From Sanderia malayensis (Eukaryota; Cnidaria; Scyphozoa; Semaeostomeae; Pelagiidae), in assembly GCA_013076295.1 (NCBI GenBank), contig RQOL01000618.1, positions 372,001-436,000 of the forward strand: a DNA stretch of 64,000 nucleotides. Direction: 5' to 3'. The first letter of the stretch is position 1. Every line of letters begins with the position of its first letter. The notes beneath the pieces were generated by a model, which worked only from the letters and a program-made list of their open reading frames with translations, was not told where the DNA came from and did no database searches. This document shows positions 12,401 to 23,826 of this stretch, piece after piece. The position numbers and the translations under genes are program-made.

Positions 12401-15400
12401 TCCAAATTTGATTATAAAAAATACGTATGTTTTTGAGAATTGACAAGAGCCAAAACTACGGAGAAAATTTTGTGATTTCAGCGCTCACTGCAGGGAAGGA
12501 CGTTAGGGCTAGGGAAACGTTCCTGGCAGTTAAACTGTTAAAAAATGCCCTGGTTAACTTACCATGATCAGAAATGTAAGGTTCTGGTTTAAATTTTGAA
12601 TCATCATATAAAGCATTTGACTGCAAGACAACTGATTTTGAAACACCGGATGAGTCAACCCTGAAAAAGCACGGTTTAAAAACATAGTTTAAAAAACTGA
12701 AAAAATGGCATAAACGATGCAGAAGCAAGTAAACATAGTTTACCAAGCCAGAATAACGATCGGTTAAAATGTCTTTGTGTGGATCATATAATCTATACTA
12801 AAAATATAGCACATCAATTACTTTTTCTCGATCTGATAATTTGACTCACTCATACCTTGGGGACCTCGCTGAACTGTTTCTCTCCCCCAATCTTCCAAAC
12901 CCTTCCCTCCCCACTCCTCCTACCCTGTCTTCCCCTCAAAATGATATTGGTTTGTTTAGTGATAATCTAATTCACCATAGTCGAGCCACATCAATTTTTT
13001 CTCATGTAACACTAAATGTCCTCAACTAATCAATAGTTTTTCCAGATTGGGGATGGAGCGAGAGATAAACTGTCACAATACACAGTTCTCTAAAGTATTC
13101 AATAAAAATTGTAGAAAATCATTGCTGCAAACCAGCACTAAAGATTCGATTGGAGCCAAAAGCCTGACACTTGCCCGTTACCTTCTGTGAAAAACTCCAT
13201 AAATTGTATCATTGTATCCGTACAAGTATATTAATTTCAAAAATCCTACTGCCGCTTCAAAGTTAAAGACGTCTATTATTAAAAAATCATGTTTCTTAGC
13301 TAAGCAATCCGTCTCATGTTTGTGAATTTAATAACATGAGGCACCGCTCCATGAGTTTGTTTTATTTCGCGTCTTGATCCGCATTGCGCGTCTTAGAAGT
13401 AGCCAATAAAACTAACCTGATGGCAAAAAATGAATCAGGAACATGAGCATCATGCGAAACTTTGTTATTAATTTGCCATTGCCGCAATCCTCCATCGCCA
13501 GCTATTGCAATGCTTCCTTGGCCTTAAAATACAAACCGATTCAAATTTTAATAAATCTCATTTTGAAAACAATGTACTCTGTAAAAAAAGAGCTACTTTA
13601 AAACCTGCCACAGGAAGTTTATTAGAGAAAGTACTTTACAAGAAAGCAGTCAAAAAATAAAGCAAGTTCAGTGCTGGATTTTCAAGACCTAAAAAGGCTG
13701 ACAAACTTATAAACTCAACATTTGAAGGAAAAACTGCACTACAAGCCAGAAATACTTTTTGAAGTCACAATGTGATTACTTCGCAATATATTTCTTTCCC
13801 AAGCACTCTCAATAATATGGCAGACTGAAAATATGAGAGGAAGGTGAAGACAAAAAGGTAGGCATAATGTGGCAATGCAGCTTACTTACCAATTGGCCCA
13901 AGCGGAAACACACATGCTCTCAAAGCTTCACCAGTATACTTGTATAAATGTTGGGTTTCATTAACACTAGAAAGTAATTTCAAATATAAGGTTACTCAAT
14001 TTAGACTTGGTATTAGCTCCAGTAAAATAACTTTAGTTCATATTATCCTAGGTCAAGCAATTTCATTCAAAATATGTTTGAGTTAATGGTGAAGCAAATT
14101 TGGTTTGATTATATATGCACATTTCACAAAACGATGTTGCTTACATTTTTGGAGGTGGTGGACGATTTTCATCAAATTCCAGTTCAGGGATTGGTCGTTT
14201 GCAAGGGAATTTGCATTCTTCCCCATTGGAATTGCTTTTGCTGTGGAAAAATTAAAAATCTTGTGCATTAAACATAAATACAAAACTGGTGAAATAGATG
14301 TCAAGTAATATGCTATTTAAAGCAATCATTGTTTTAAAACAAAATTCTTTTGTAATTGAAAAGCAGCTTGACAATCTGATAAAATAGAACTTCTTTCAGT
14401 AAGGCTAATAAATAATAAAAATAAGCTACTTATGTTCCCTCTTATCCTGATTACCTTTATCAAACATGTTTGTTTCAATATCTATCTAATCCTTAATTGG
14501 CACATTTTTTTTAATGGATAACATTATAGTTTTAAAAACTTACCAACAAGCTGAAGTGCTATCTTTATCACAATGTTGTTCTGCAGATACATCTTCAAGA
14601 TTACAACAATTCTTTTCTCCAAGAGGCATTAATTGAAGATGAAAAACACTTTTGTTAGTGCTGTCTTTGATTGCACATCTCAATGCAGCCTTCCATTCAG
14701 CTTCACTTTTACCCTTAAAAATAATATCAGCTGCCCATTTAACCACATTGTATGAGGCGGGGGTAATAACAAATATTGATTAATATTGACATTATAACAA
14801 AATGATAAGAACAGAAACCTTTTACATAAAATCATGATTCTATACAACAGATAAGAAAAAAGAATAGATGAAAATAACAAACAATTAGTGTCATAAACTT
14901 ACCAGTACACAATCTCCTTCATCATCAAAGTATTGAAAAGCCCATTCAGATTCTTCTGGTAATTTCAAGCATATCTTCAAGTCTTTGATAATGCTTGCCC
15001 AGCTAAGATAAACATAAAAATAGTTTTCTGCTACCAATGCATTTTGTTATAGATTACTACAACCAATGTTTTCTAGACGTTCTGACTGAGTGCACCTTCA
15101 AAAGTTCTATCTGGATTTGGATTCTTTGACTGCCTACAATATCCAAAATCCTAAAACTAACCTTTACCCTAAAATTTTACACTAAAACAAAACTTGCTCA
15201 TTTGCTTGAGAATTGAACTAGATAATTCCTAGAACAATGCTTACAATAAAATTCAGACCTGACAAAAAGAACGTTAATCAGAAAATAACAAAATGCATCA
15301 CATTTCAATGACCTTTAGACAAATAGTTTTGATAATAAACTGTGCCTCAATACACCTTTTTTACAAGAAAAGAAACCTAGCCTTGGTCCTAGTACTGAAA

Positions 15401-17060
15401 GTTTCTTAGTTTCTTACCAGTTTCTGGTATTGAAAGTTTCTTAAAAGTTTTGTATTTTGAGATAGGCATTTAATATCAAATTTTATGCTTTCCATCGCAT
15501 ATTAATTTTATTAATGTTTATAACACAACAATAACACAACACAACACTTACTTTCTCAAACTACATAAAAACAGCAACAAAACCCGTTTCTCAATCTACA
15601 AATTACTGATAGTATTGTCGCAATACAAAAATTGTTGACATAGACCTTCTTATCTTCTTCTTATTTTTTCGGAGTTTCTTAACAATATTGATTTAGTTCT
15701 AAAAGTTTCTTAAATTTTGGGGGCTCTAGTACCAGGTTTTTGTAAAAAAAAACGTGTATCTCGAGGACAACACATGACTTTATCGAAGCGAAGGTATTCG
15801 ATAGTTTCTTCTTGTTTGCGTCGGTGAACTGTCGAGGTTTTGCATACAGTTTCCAGGAATATTAAATTTTGTAAAAACAGAAATTGCTTAAAATGCTCTT
15901 CTTCGTAAATTTATTTACGCCTTTTCTTTTGGTTGTGTTTTCTTTCTTTTGTCAATTCCGGAATCCAAATCAAACTCAAACTCAAAATCTAAATTCCAGG
16001 TACATAGGTTCAGCAAACACAATACAACGCCTATGAAATTTATGTAGACTGTATAAATCGTGCAAACCTTTCATTTGTATGAGTTTTTACTTGAAAATCC
16101 TGTTTGCTGTTGCTTTTTGGCTCCTCGTAATGCAGATGCAAATACAGTACATTCTCCATGTTTTCTTCTTTCCTTGTTTTTGACTTGATTTGATTTTATG
16201 GATATGATGGATTTGTGAGTTGATGCAGGTGGCCTGGGTCCAAAAATTGCAGCATAAAATACTTTTGAACTCCTGATGTGAGTGCCACAAAAGAGTACAA
16301 CTGAATCGCAGTGAGATTGGTTTTTGCGGGAAAGAGTGGAGATTTTTCTGCAAGACCTTGATTTCTATGATTTCTTTTCTTCAACTTTAACGGAACGCAA
16401 CGGAAATACCATAAAAGTTCTATTAAGCCCCCCTTTTTAGGCAAAATTTGAAACAAGCCCCCTCTCTTTTAAGCCCTCCTCATTTTGGTACAAAAAAGAA
16501 TTCAAAGTGAGGTTCAATGATTTATTGAAAGGTAATGATGTTTTTTATTGTAATGCTGCAAATTTCTGACTGCATGCATACTATGTCCGTCTCTGCGAAC
16601 CCTCGAGACTGAAATTTTTTCTAACTTGCAAACATTATTATATTTAACCTTTTATTTACCATATTTGATCTGAAAACACAAGGAAAAAAGAGGGCCGTTA
16701 TGGGTAACTTCGTGCAACCTTATTACGATTTTTTATTCTTCGTGTTTCGTGTTTTAAACTTTTCACTTTTCGTGAATCGTTATTACTTTTAACTTTTTTC
16801 GTGATTCGTGCAACCCAATCCAAGTCAATTGATTGTGCTTTTAAATGAAAAGAGGCAGAATTTAAGTAAAAATGGCCAAAACATATCAATGATGGAGAAA
16901 AAGGTTCGTGTTTGATGTTTATTTACCTTTGTGGTATTGGGTGAGTTCGCAATCGGCTGATCTCCTGGTCGCTTTCTCGACTGGTAGACTCGATTTCAAG
17001 TTTCAAAGCGAAATTGTTTCCCGCCAATTCTGTTTTAATTTGGAAATATTGTTTTGACAT
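3479..17060 (-). CDS. PB1-like domain fused to GH116 beta-glucosidase-type enzyme, two frameshifts
   Basis: 33 exons (transcript order): 17060-16927, 15002-14903, 14713-14544, 14240-14145, 13966-13890, 13523-13417, 12660-12563, 11999-11913, 11708-11566, 10914-10848, 10755-10707, 10347-10271, 10051-9933, 9731-9669, 9551-9514, 9262-9172, 9072-8942, 8842-8793, 8375-8358, 7714-7660, 7490-7286, 7021-6931, 6721-6631, 6460-6424, 6076-5987, 5839-5800, 5711-5577, 5359-5256, 4816-4741, 4650-4525, 4178-4029, 3856-3740, 3562-3479; about 1037 residues if both shifts are ignored. Residues 1-110 look like PB1: SRLR cluster, then [12 protein letters not shown]. The rest is GH116 (DUF608/GBA2 family): [19 protein letters not shown] near 573-587, NTYD near 700 (Asp probably the acid/base), [14 protein letters not shown] near 895. 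The Glu of AFEG before GCSKGSG is the likely nucleophile (inferred). No signal peptide: cytosolic glucoside or glucosylceramide hydrolysis is the family role. Extra bases at about 4618-4621 and 13499-13503 break the frame, so it may be a pseudogene or carry sequence errors. Confidence 0.82.
4258..4439. mobile_element. Tc1/mariner (pogo-like) MITE, TA target
   Basis: Starts CAGTCAACTCTG and ends with the inverted CAGATTTGACTG, flanked by TA on both sides (4256-4257, 4440-4441). Repeated TTCGAATTA and GTTCGAA motifs fill it. It lies in a GH116 gene intron and has no coding capacity. Confidence 0.75.
6106..6211. mobile_element. Short MITE, CCGYATTTCCTCTAAT termini
   Basis: Inverted termini TACCGCATTTCCTCTAAT and ATTAGAGGAAATACGGTA enclose about 70 bases, with TA at each edge. 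A second, longer member lies at 60622-60774. It is intronic in the GH116 gene. Confidence 0.75.
15380..15745. repeat. Interspersed repeat rich in AAAGTTTCTTAA
   Basis: The motif AAAGTTTCTTA recurs several times here in GH116 intron 2 and again at about 29325-29400, next to a helicase fragment. The shared phrases suggest a dispersed repeat; no open frame or ends were found. Confidence 0.45.
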
Positions 17061-17392
17061 CGGCGTTATTTTCCAAGAAGTTAAATATCTCTGTGCTCTG
17101 TGCTCACATGAGTGGCATTTTTGTATAGGAAATTTTATTTACAAAGTTTTTCAGGGATATCTTTTTCGTGCATCGTGAAAGAAGCATATTGCCTTCGTGA
17201 TTCGTGCATTTTATTTCTCGTGAATCGTTCTTGGACCTCCCCCCCCCCCCCCCATACCGGCCCTCAAAAAGGATGACAACAATTTTCTTCATAGCTTTGA
17301 TCGATCTTTGAATTTGATTATATAGTTTTTTTAAATAAGCCCCCCTCTCCTGCCTTCAAAATTAAATAAGTCCCGTGGGCTTAATAGAGCTT
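16408..17392. mobile_element. Nested inverted-repeat elements around GH116 exon 1
   Basis: Outer inverted ends: TAAAAGTTCTATTAAGCCCC at 16411 and GGGCTTAATAGAGCTTTTA ending near 17393. Inner ends: GAGGGCCGTTATGGG at 16690 and CCATACCGGCCCTC ending near 17267. Inside are repeated TTCGTGATTCGTGCA motifs and a run of about 15 C at 17238. The first coding exon of the PB1-GH116 gene (16927-17060) sits inside both pairs. The pairing is seen directly; that they are two MITEs is inferred. Confidence 0.5.
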
Positions 17393-17932
17393 TTACGTTA
17401 TATAACAAAACTTATAGCAAACCTGCCAGCTCTCGGATTGTTCCAATAGAGTTCATAGAGTTAGGACAAACGTTGCTTATTCACAGTTCTAAATTCACAA
17501 TTCTATGTCATTATTCTGTATTTATATTTATCATGCTTAATAATAATTTCTTTAACTGTAACTGGCTAAATTCAATAAATATCTTCAATCTATTTGAATA
17601 CGCAAAAACATTATTAGAATTTAATTAAAAACTATCTCTTGAGACTAATCTTCTTTATTTAAACTGACTGTGCAAAGAAGGCAAAATATCCATATATTTT
17701 TCTAGCGTAACGGGCATTAAACAAATTAACCAAATGAATTGTTCTAAAGTAGCTAAGTAGCAATGACAAGTCCACTTACATTATGTGCTACTTTCAAACT
17801 CAAACACTGATAAACTCAAATGCTCTCCTAAGCTGCAAAGAATTTTTCTATGCTCTGTCTAGTAACTATCTTCTGAAGAACCAAGAGGATGCGGTGTGAT
17901 TCAAATAATAATGTAACTCAATTTAAAATTCT
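17393..17932. other. Spacer between GH116 gene and HORMAD1 stop
   Basis: AT-rich, no frame or repeat recognised. It probably holds the HORMAD1 3' UTR and part of the upstream region of the PB1-GH116 gene. Confidence 0.5.
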
Positions 17933-20900
17933 TCAAACCAACAATGAGTCGCGAGCAGCACTTGCTTTCTTTCTTTTCTTACGTTCGTCCTGAACTTCAG
18001 ATAAATCTTGGCTGTTACTTATCTCAAACTCTTCGTCCTAAAAGCAACATGATAAATGTGGCTACATCATAAATATATACATAGCTATATGATGACACAT
18101 GTTTATAGATATCATGGAGCTATACTTAACTGTACAACTTTATATATACCTTGACAGTAATGCTAGCAGCAAACATCACTTAAGAAATAGTATCGTTTTA
18201 CTTTTCGATTTCCTGTTTATAATTGTATTAGATAGATCTTTTATAATAAGGGTGATAACGGCCATAACGATCTAATCATAAAATAGTTAGTAATAATAGT
18301 TTACTTTTACTTTTTATGGCTTGTTTCGGCACTAATTGCTTGTATTTGGCTCTTTTGGTTTCCATTTTTTTAGTTTGCTAATATTTATGTAAATTAAAAA
18401 CAAGAAAAGTTGAGTTGTTGTTAAAATATAAAAAAGTTGTTGTTAAAATATAAAAAAGTTATGACATAGAACTTGGGACTGATTACATATAATTGACAAT
18501 CACAAAATAGGAGAAGAATTCTCATCTTAATTCTATGTTGGCAAGAACATTAAAATTTTAATATACTTACATTCAATGTAGAAACTGCCCTTTTGCGCCC
18601 ATTTCCCTTTGTTTGTAAAATTTCTTTGATTTCCATCATTTTTTTCTCCTAAATTCAAACTCATAGTATGTAGTATTTTTAATTTTGTTTTAGTTTCTTA
18701 GCAGACTTTTCAAAAGCAAGGAGATGGTATCCCCCACGACCCCAGTCTCGTAAATATTGACATGTTGCGTGCAGTAGTGGAATGTACGTAGCATACTCTA
18801 CTGCATGCAGTTTTGTTTGTACAAATAGATGTCCCAAATAATGAGCTATATGGACATGAAATTGCATATAATTTTGGATAAGAATTTACCAGAGATTTGG
18901 ATTTCTTGCAACTTGAAGGGTTTTCTTTCTCTTCTAGGTCTATTTTTGAAGCTTTTACGACAATTGAAGATAGTGACTAAGAAAGTGAATGAAAGATAAA
19001 TGTAAATATTTTGAACGGTCACAAGAAAATCAAGCATGTATGGAGTTGATCTTAAATTCATAAATTTGCGTACTTCCTCATTGTTTTCATTGGTAGTTTC
19101 TAGTTGAACTGATTCCCTATCTTCTTCATCAGTTCTGAAGTAAGTCATCATTGCGTGGTCTGTTATCCTATCTTTATCCACAAGCTTACCAAGCCTATAA
19201 TACAGCAGAGGAATATCCTGTATGATATTGAAATTCACAAAACTGAAAAGGAGAGGACACTTACTTTGAAGGTTTAAATTGTGTCACAATGCTTACAAAA
19301 AAGATAAATAGAGTGAGCTTCACAAGACATGTCAATGTAGTGACATGATCAATTCAGCATGTAGAAGTAGTGGATAACAAAAATGTATACAAGCATGGCA
19401 AAAAGCTTTAAAAAGCTTGTATACCAAGTTCTGCTGGATATTATAAAATTATGCGCACCTTTTATTTTTACTTTTTGCCTTTACATATCCTTCTTGTACT
19501 AATCTCTTTATTATTTTACTTGCTATGTTGATTTCAATACCTATGAAGATTAATAGTAACATTGATATTGATGTGACAGTTATATGAATAATTTCTTCAA
19601 TTTAGGCAGAATATGAAAACAATTTAACATTAATAACAATAATAATACATTTATAAAAATAGTTCCTATCATAATGTTAGAAATAATATTACAGTTTGTA
19701 TAATTATTTCATTGACAGTAATAATGATTGTAATAAAATAGTCTCTTTATACCTAGTTTATCAGCAAGGCATTTTTCTGTGACTCGATTCATTCCCAACA
19801 GAGATACGAGAGTTCTGCGCCATAAACATGTCGCCTGTAAACATCAGAAAGAAAAAGAATGTCAACGTTTGCTGAAAATTATTATGTTGTTATTTATCAA
19901 ACTGATAGTCAAGAATGAATTTCCCAGAGCATGTTATGTAAAATAATGGAACATTAATAAGTCTGTACCATTAATTCACTGTCACTGAGCTTCTCGAGCG
20001 TTGTATCCGTGCATCTGTGTGTTTCGAATTTCTAGAGCGAAGGAAAGAATGACATTTTGCATACCATACTGAACAGTACAGAGCTCTGTGTGTATATATT
20101 AGCAGACTATTACCATTGAGCATGATACGCAGATATGCGATGTTGGTGCCTGTTCTGATTCTAGAATTGCAAAACAGACTGCATGCTGCCATGCCTCACA
20201 AGCTGCACATAAAATCATCATTCCATCATCCTTTAATAGAATGCACAATAATAAGTATCTATATACAACATTAAACTCAGAATATTCGAAAACAAATTGG
20301 AGATTTGCACATTATTGAAATGTAAGGATACTTTTATTGACAAAAATACATAATAATGGTTATTAAGCTATTTAACTCATGTATAAGGTAGTTACAAGAA
20401 ATTTAAAGAGAGGGGTTTTGAACGATATTTGTGGAAGATAAACATCATACCTCATTGACTCCACACGGGCATGACACCATTGGCTCATCTTTGCCAGTCT
20501 CGTCTTTCACTAACGATTCTGGATTATTATCTGACTTGGCTTCTTCGGAATGTTTAAATGCATCAACTATGTTTGTTTCTTCATCTGGAGGAAATGAAAA
20601 TTGGTTAGTCGGTATTCAAACTACGATGGCTTTTTCGATTAGGAGAAAAAGACAACAAAAACCATGAATAAGTAATTGTATACCTGCTGCTTTTGTCGGA
20701 TAAGTACTGGGAATTTTCAGCAAACTTTCCTGTAAATTTAATCCAGAGATACCGTATTATAACTGTAATAATACTAGTGAAAGTATGGTATGGCTTAATT
20801 GCATTAATACAAACTTTGTCAGCTTTCAACTCTGATGTATTTCCTTTCTCTTCCAACGGTATAATTTCTTCATCAATGTACTTTAAATGATGATAAACTG

Positions 20901-23826
20901 TACCGATTTTTAACTTCATCCTGAAACAAATTTGTACTTAATAGCTAAAAAGGTCAGTGCTAAAGAATTTTAAATTTGCATTGGTAAATTTTTTAGCCGA
21001 ATTTAGCAAGATGATACGCATTATGATAAACTTACGAATGGAAAGGCTGAATTGAAGAAAGATGTCCCAGTCATAAAAAGAAAAATCAAGTAAATTTCAA
21101 ATTTAAAAGCTTCACTGGTACTTTCTAATCCTCGACGAATCAAACATTCGTTAACTCGATCCATTTTTATTGCCCCTTAGAGTTTCGAGTCTTCGGTATT
21201 TTACTGTAGAAACTAAAATTGCGTCTAATAATAGATTTTAATAAAAAGAACAAACCGTGGCAACACTTCCAACTTTGATATTCATTGCATCTGCTTGAAA
21301 CCTGAAAGCATCTGCGCTGCATGCTTTGAAGCCAGGTGGTTGATAATCAGCTGGCGTCACTGAAACAGAATAGTCATTTTTTCAAAATTTATGTTCTACA
21401 TAATCTAATTAGAAAGGAATCCTAATGTATTGTGGTAGAGGTGATCTAGCTCCAGATAAGTAGAATATAACAAGATGGTCTTCATTGACCTATAGTAACA
21501 CACCGTCGTCATAATAGAGGAGCTTCATGGTCATCATAACATCATCTATGAAGAAAAGTTTAAATTATTTTATGGCTCAAATAAGCTGGCATGCAAATTC
21601 ACAATCTTTCATCAATTCACTTGGCCTTATATTTTTGTTATAAGCTGACCGTATCAACAACATCGTTACAGCTTACCCGGTAATGGAGATAAAGTTTGGC
21701 TTAAGAGAATAAGGGTCCTGCGAAGAATATCAAGAAAATAATCAGTAGAGTCAATGGGTCTGTCCTGAGTCAACGGTTTTGAAGCATACTTGATGTAGAT
21801 AGATAGCTATCTTAATTGAATGAAGCTTACGGCCAGGTAAATGAAAGTGATCTTGTCATCATATAAGGCATTGGAAGAATCATAAAAGCTGTTGCTTTAA
21901 ATAAATACCTGAGTATTTGATTTGGGGATTTTTCCTACGTCCATACTATAACCTCATGGACGCTTGCGTACCAGTGAGCTGAATGTTTATTTTGTATACC
22001 GAGCCGAAAATTTCTCATTCCTTCCTTAAAATAGCAATTTATAAATAAATTCTTTCCTCGCCTCAAAAGTTTGACAGTTGCCTTCTTTGTTTCTTCTTCT
22101 GTCGATGAACCAATGATTTTATCGTCATTTCTAAGTAAAAAGTAATATGCGAGAAAATAAATGTATATGCATATATATATACGAATATGAGTCTGTTGGT
22201 ATATCTTGCAAGACAAGAAAAGTTGTAATAGCATAATGAGATCATTATAAATATATTTACCTATAAACACTGAACTCGTTCTTGCCATTGTAAGAAAACT
22301 AGTAAACAATCAAAGCTCACAACGTTTAGCACCAGAGTAGTATATGTAGGGACCTTAAACAAGCCTCGATCAAAAAATAAAAAATAGTTACCCACTTTAA
22401 ATGTGTATCTTTCAATCACCGTCTAAAAAATAGAAAAACGAATTAAGATAGAGCACATAATTACAAACGTAGGAAGCATCTAAAAAGTGGGGGGGGGATT
22501 TGGAGGGGGATTTAGAATGGATACTTTCGGATTTGGAGGGGGAGCTATTGCATTTGCTAAAAAATGTGAGGAGCATGATAACCTCCTCCCCCCCCCCCCC
22601 CCCCCCCACACACACACATTTCTGTTCGGATTACCAATGATGTATTTAAAGAAAAAGCTGCAGATACTTGCATCTGGGTCGTCAGGGTTATCATAGATCT
22701 AAAAATGAATTAATACAATGCATGTGAATATCGGATCATACGATGGCCAATTTAACTACGATGTACTTTATGGAACATTATCGAAGAAAGTATTGCAGTA
22801 AGACCATTGAATTTTGTACTTTAACAAACTTACCCCAACTAAAATCATCTGCAACTGTAAAGGAAACAAAAACAAAAGAGTTAGTTAATAGTTATACAAT
22901 TCGATGTCTCTGGTTATTTTTAATCTTGCTTCAAGTTTGGAAACGAAAGTAAGTGTAAATGACTTGCATATTTCTTATCCAAAGCATCGAAGCATCCCTT
23001 CATCCATTGAATTACTTGACAAGCTCCCGGACAAGAATTATCTTCACGCAAAATTTTTAATTTTAAATCTATAAAACAAACAGAGAACGATACTGGTGAA
23101 TTTCTTAAAAATGTGGATTTAATGCGCAAACACAACGATGTTTATTACCAAAAGTAGCTGATAGTTTAGTAATTTATACCCTCTAAACGTCTGTCACCAA
23201 AAGCATTTTCAGGAAATATTGCCCTAGAAGTTAAATGCATATTTCATCTTAGGTGTGGACTGATAAGTGTAATGATTGTATAATAGTTGTTGGACCATTG
23301 CAAAAAAAATGTTGGGGTCACGCCCTTCAGTGTTTCAACAAATCAGTTTAACGTTAAAGGTGTCAAATAATAGTTACCTGAGGTAAGTTATGCTTGAAAC
23401 CTAAAAATAATAAGCACTCCAAGTTGAAAATGAAAGTAGAATTCAATTCTAGCATGAAGCAAAATGTCATAAAATAAAGCGAATTATCCTATTCGAAGCT
23501 TACTGCTACAGCAAGAAGTTTCTTCACAAAAAGCATTGATTGAACTTCTGCAATATGAAACATTGCTTAAAAAGTTTTTAAAAATAATAAAAACGACAAA
23601 AATTCATTTTGAAAAGACAAATAGCTAAAAACAAACCAGTTACTTGTTCTTCGGGGAATATTGAAGACCACTGCATAAAGAAAAGCATTATTATTTACTC
23701 AGAGTCTCTTATTTAATATATTTATACCTCCAAATCCTTGCGGCGATTTCAAAAATGAAATATCCCGGGCCTGTAACTTACATTTTGGGTCTTGCACTTT
23801 GGTTTTTGCAACTGTGCAGTAGCCAT
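17933..23826 (-). CDS. HORMAD1: HORMA-domain meiotic axis protein with PHD finger and winged helix
   Basis: 25 exons (transcript order): 23826-23782, 23670-23637, 23547-23504, 23400-23378, 23223-23180, 23068-22968, 22854-22834, 22698-22672, 22422-22396, 22298-22261, 22130-22062, 21717-21677, 21545-21504, 21359-21256, 21046-21036, 20920-20815, 20729-20684, 20584-20451, 20230-20114, 19834-19753, 19540-19459, 19194-19074, 18976-18890, 18648-18571, 18037-17933; 1629 nt, 542 residues, frame intact. Starts MATAQLQ as in vertebrate HORMAD1. HORMA domain about 16-230: [45 protein letters not shown] finger about 311-357 ([19 protein letters not shown]), then a winged helix about 358-430, the Hop1-type chromatin-binding arrangement lost in mammals. 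Lysine-rich tail. Known role: loads on unsynapsed meiotic chromosome axes, promotes breaks and checkpoint signalling. Several exons are 11-27 nt; three donors are GC. Confidence 0.93.
18411..18462. repeat. Short direct tandem duplication in HORMAD1 intron
   Basis: The block GTTGTTGTTAAAATATAAAAAA occurs twice back to back in the intron between the last two exon pairs. Confidence 0.7.
22488..22620. repeat. Poly-G, poly-C and CA low-complexity tract
   Basis: A G9 run, GATTTGGAGGGG-type repeats, then a run of about 20 C followed by (CA)n. It lies in the HORMAD1 intron 22423-22671, whose donor is GC. Confidence 0.85.

Noticed and set aside
21677..21699. A 23-nt HORMAD1 exon beginning after CTCTTAAG
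   Set aside because: The acceptor TTCTTCGCAG at 21718 gives a longer exon (21677-21717) that aligns ungapped with vertebrate HORMAD1, so the shorter version was dropped.
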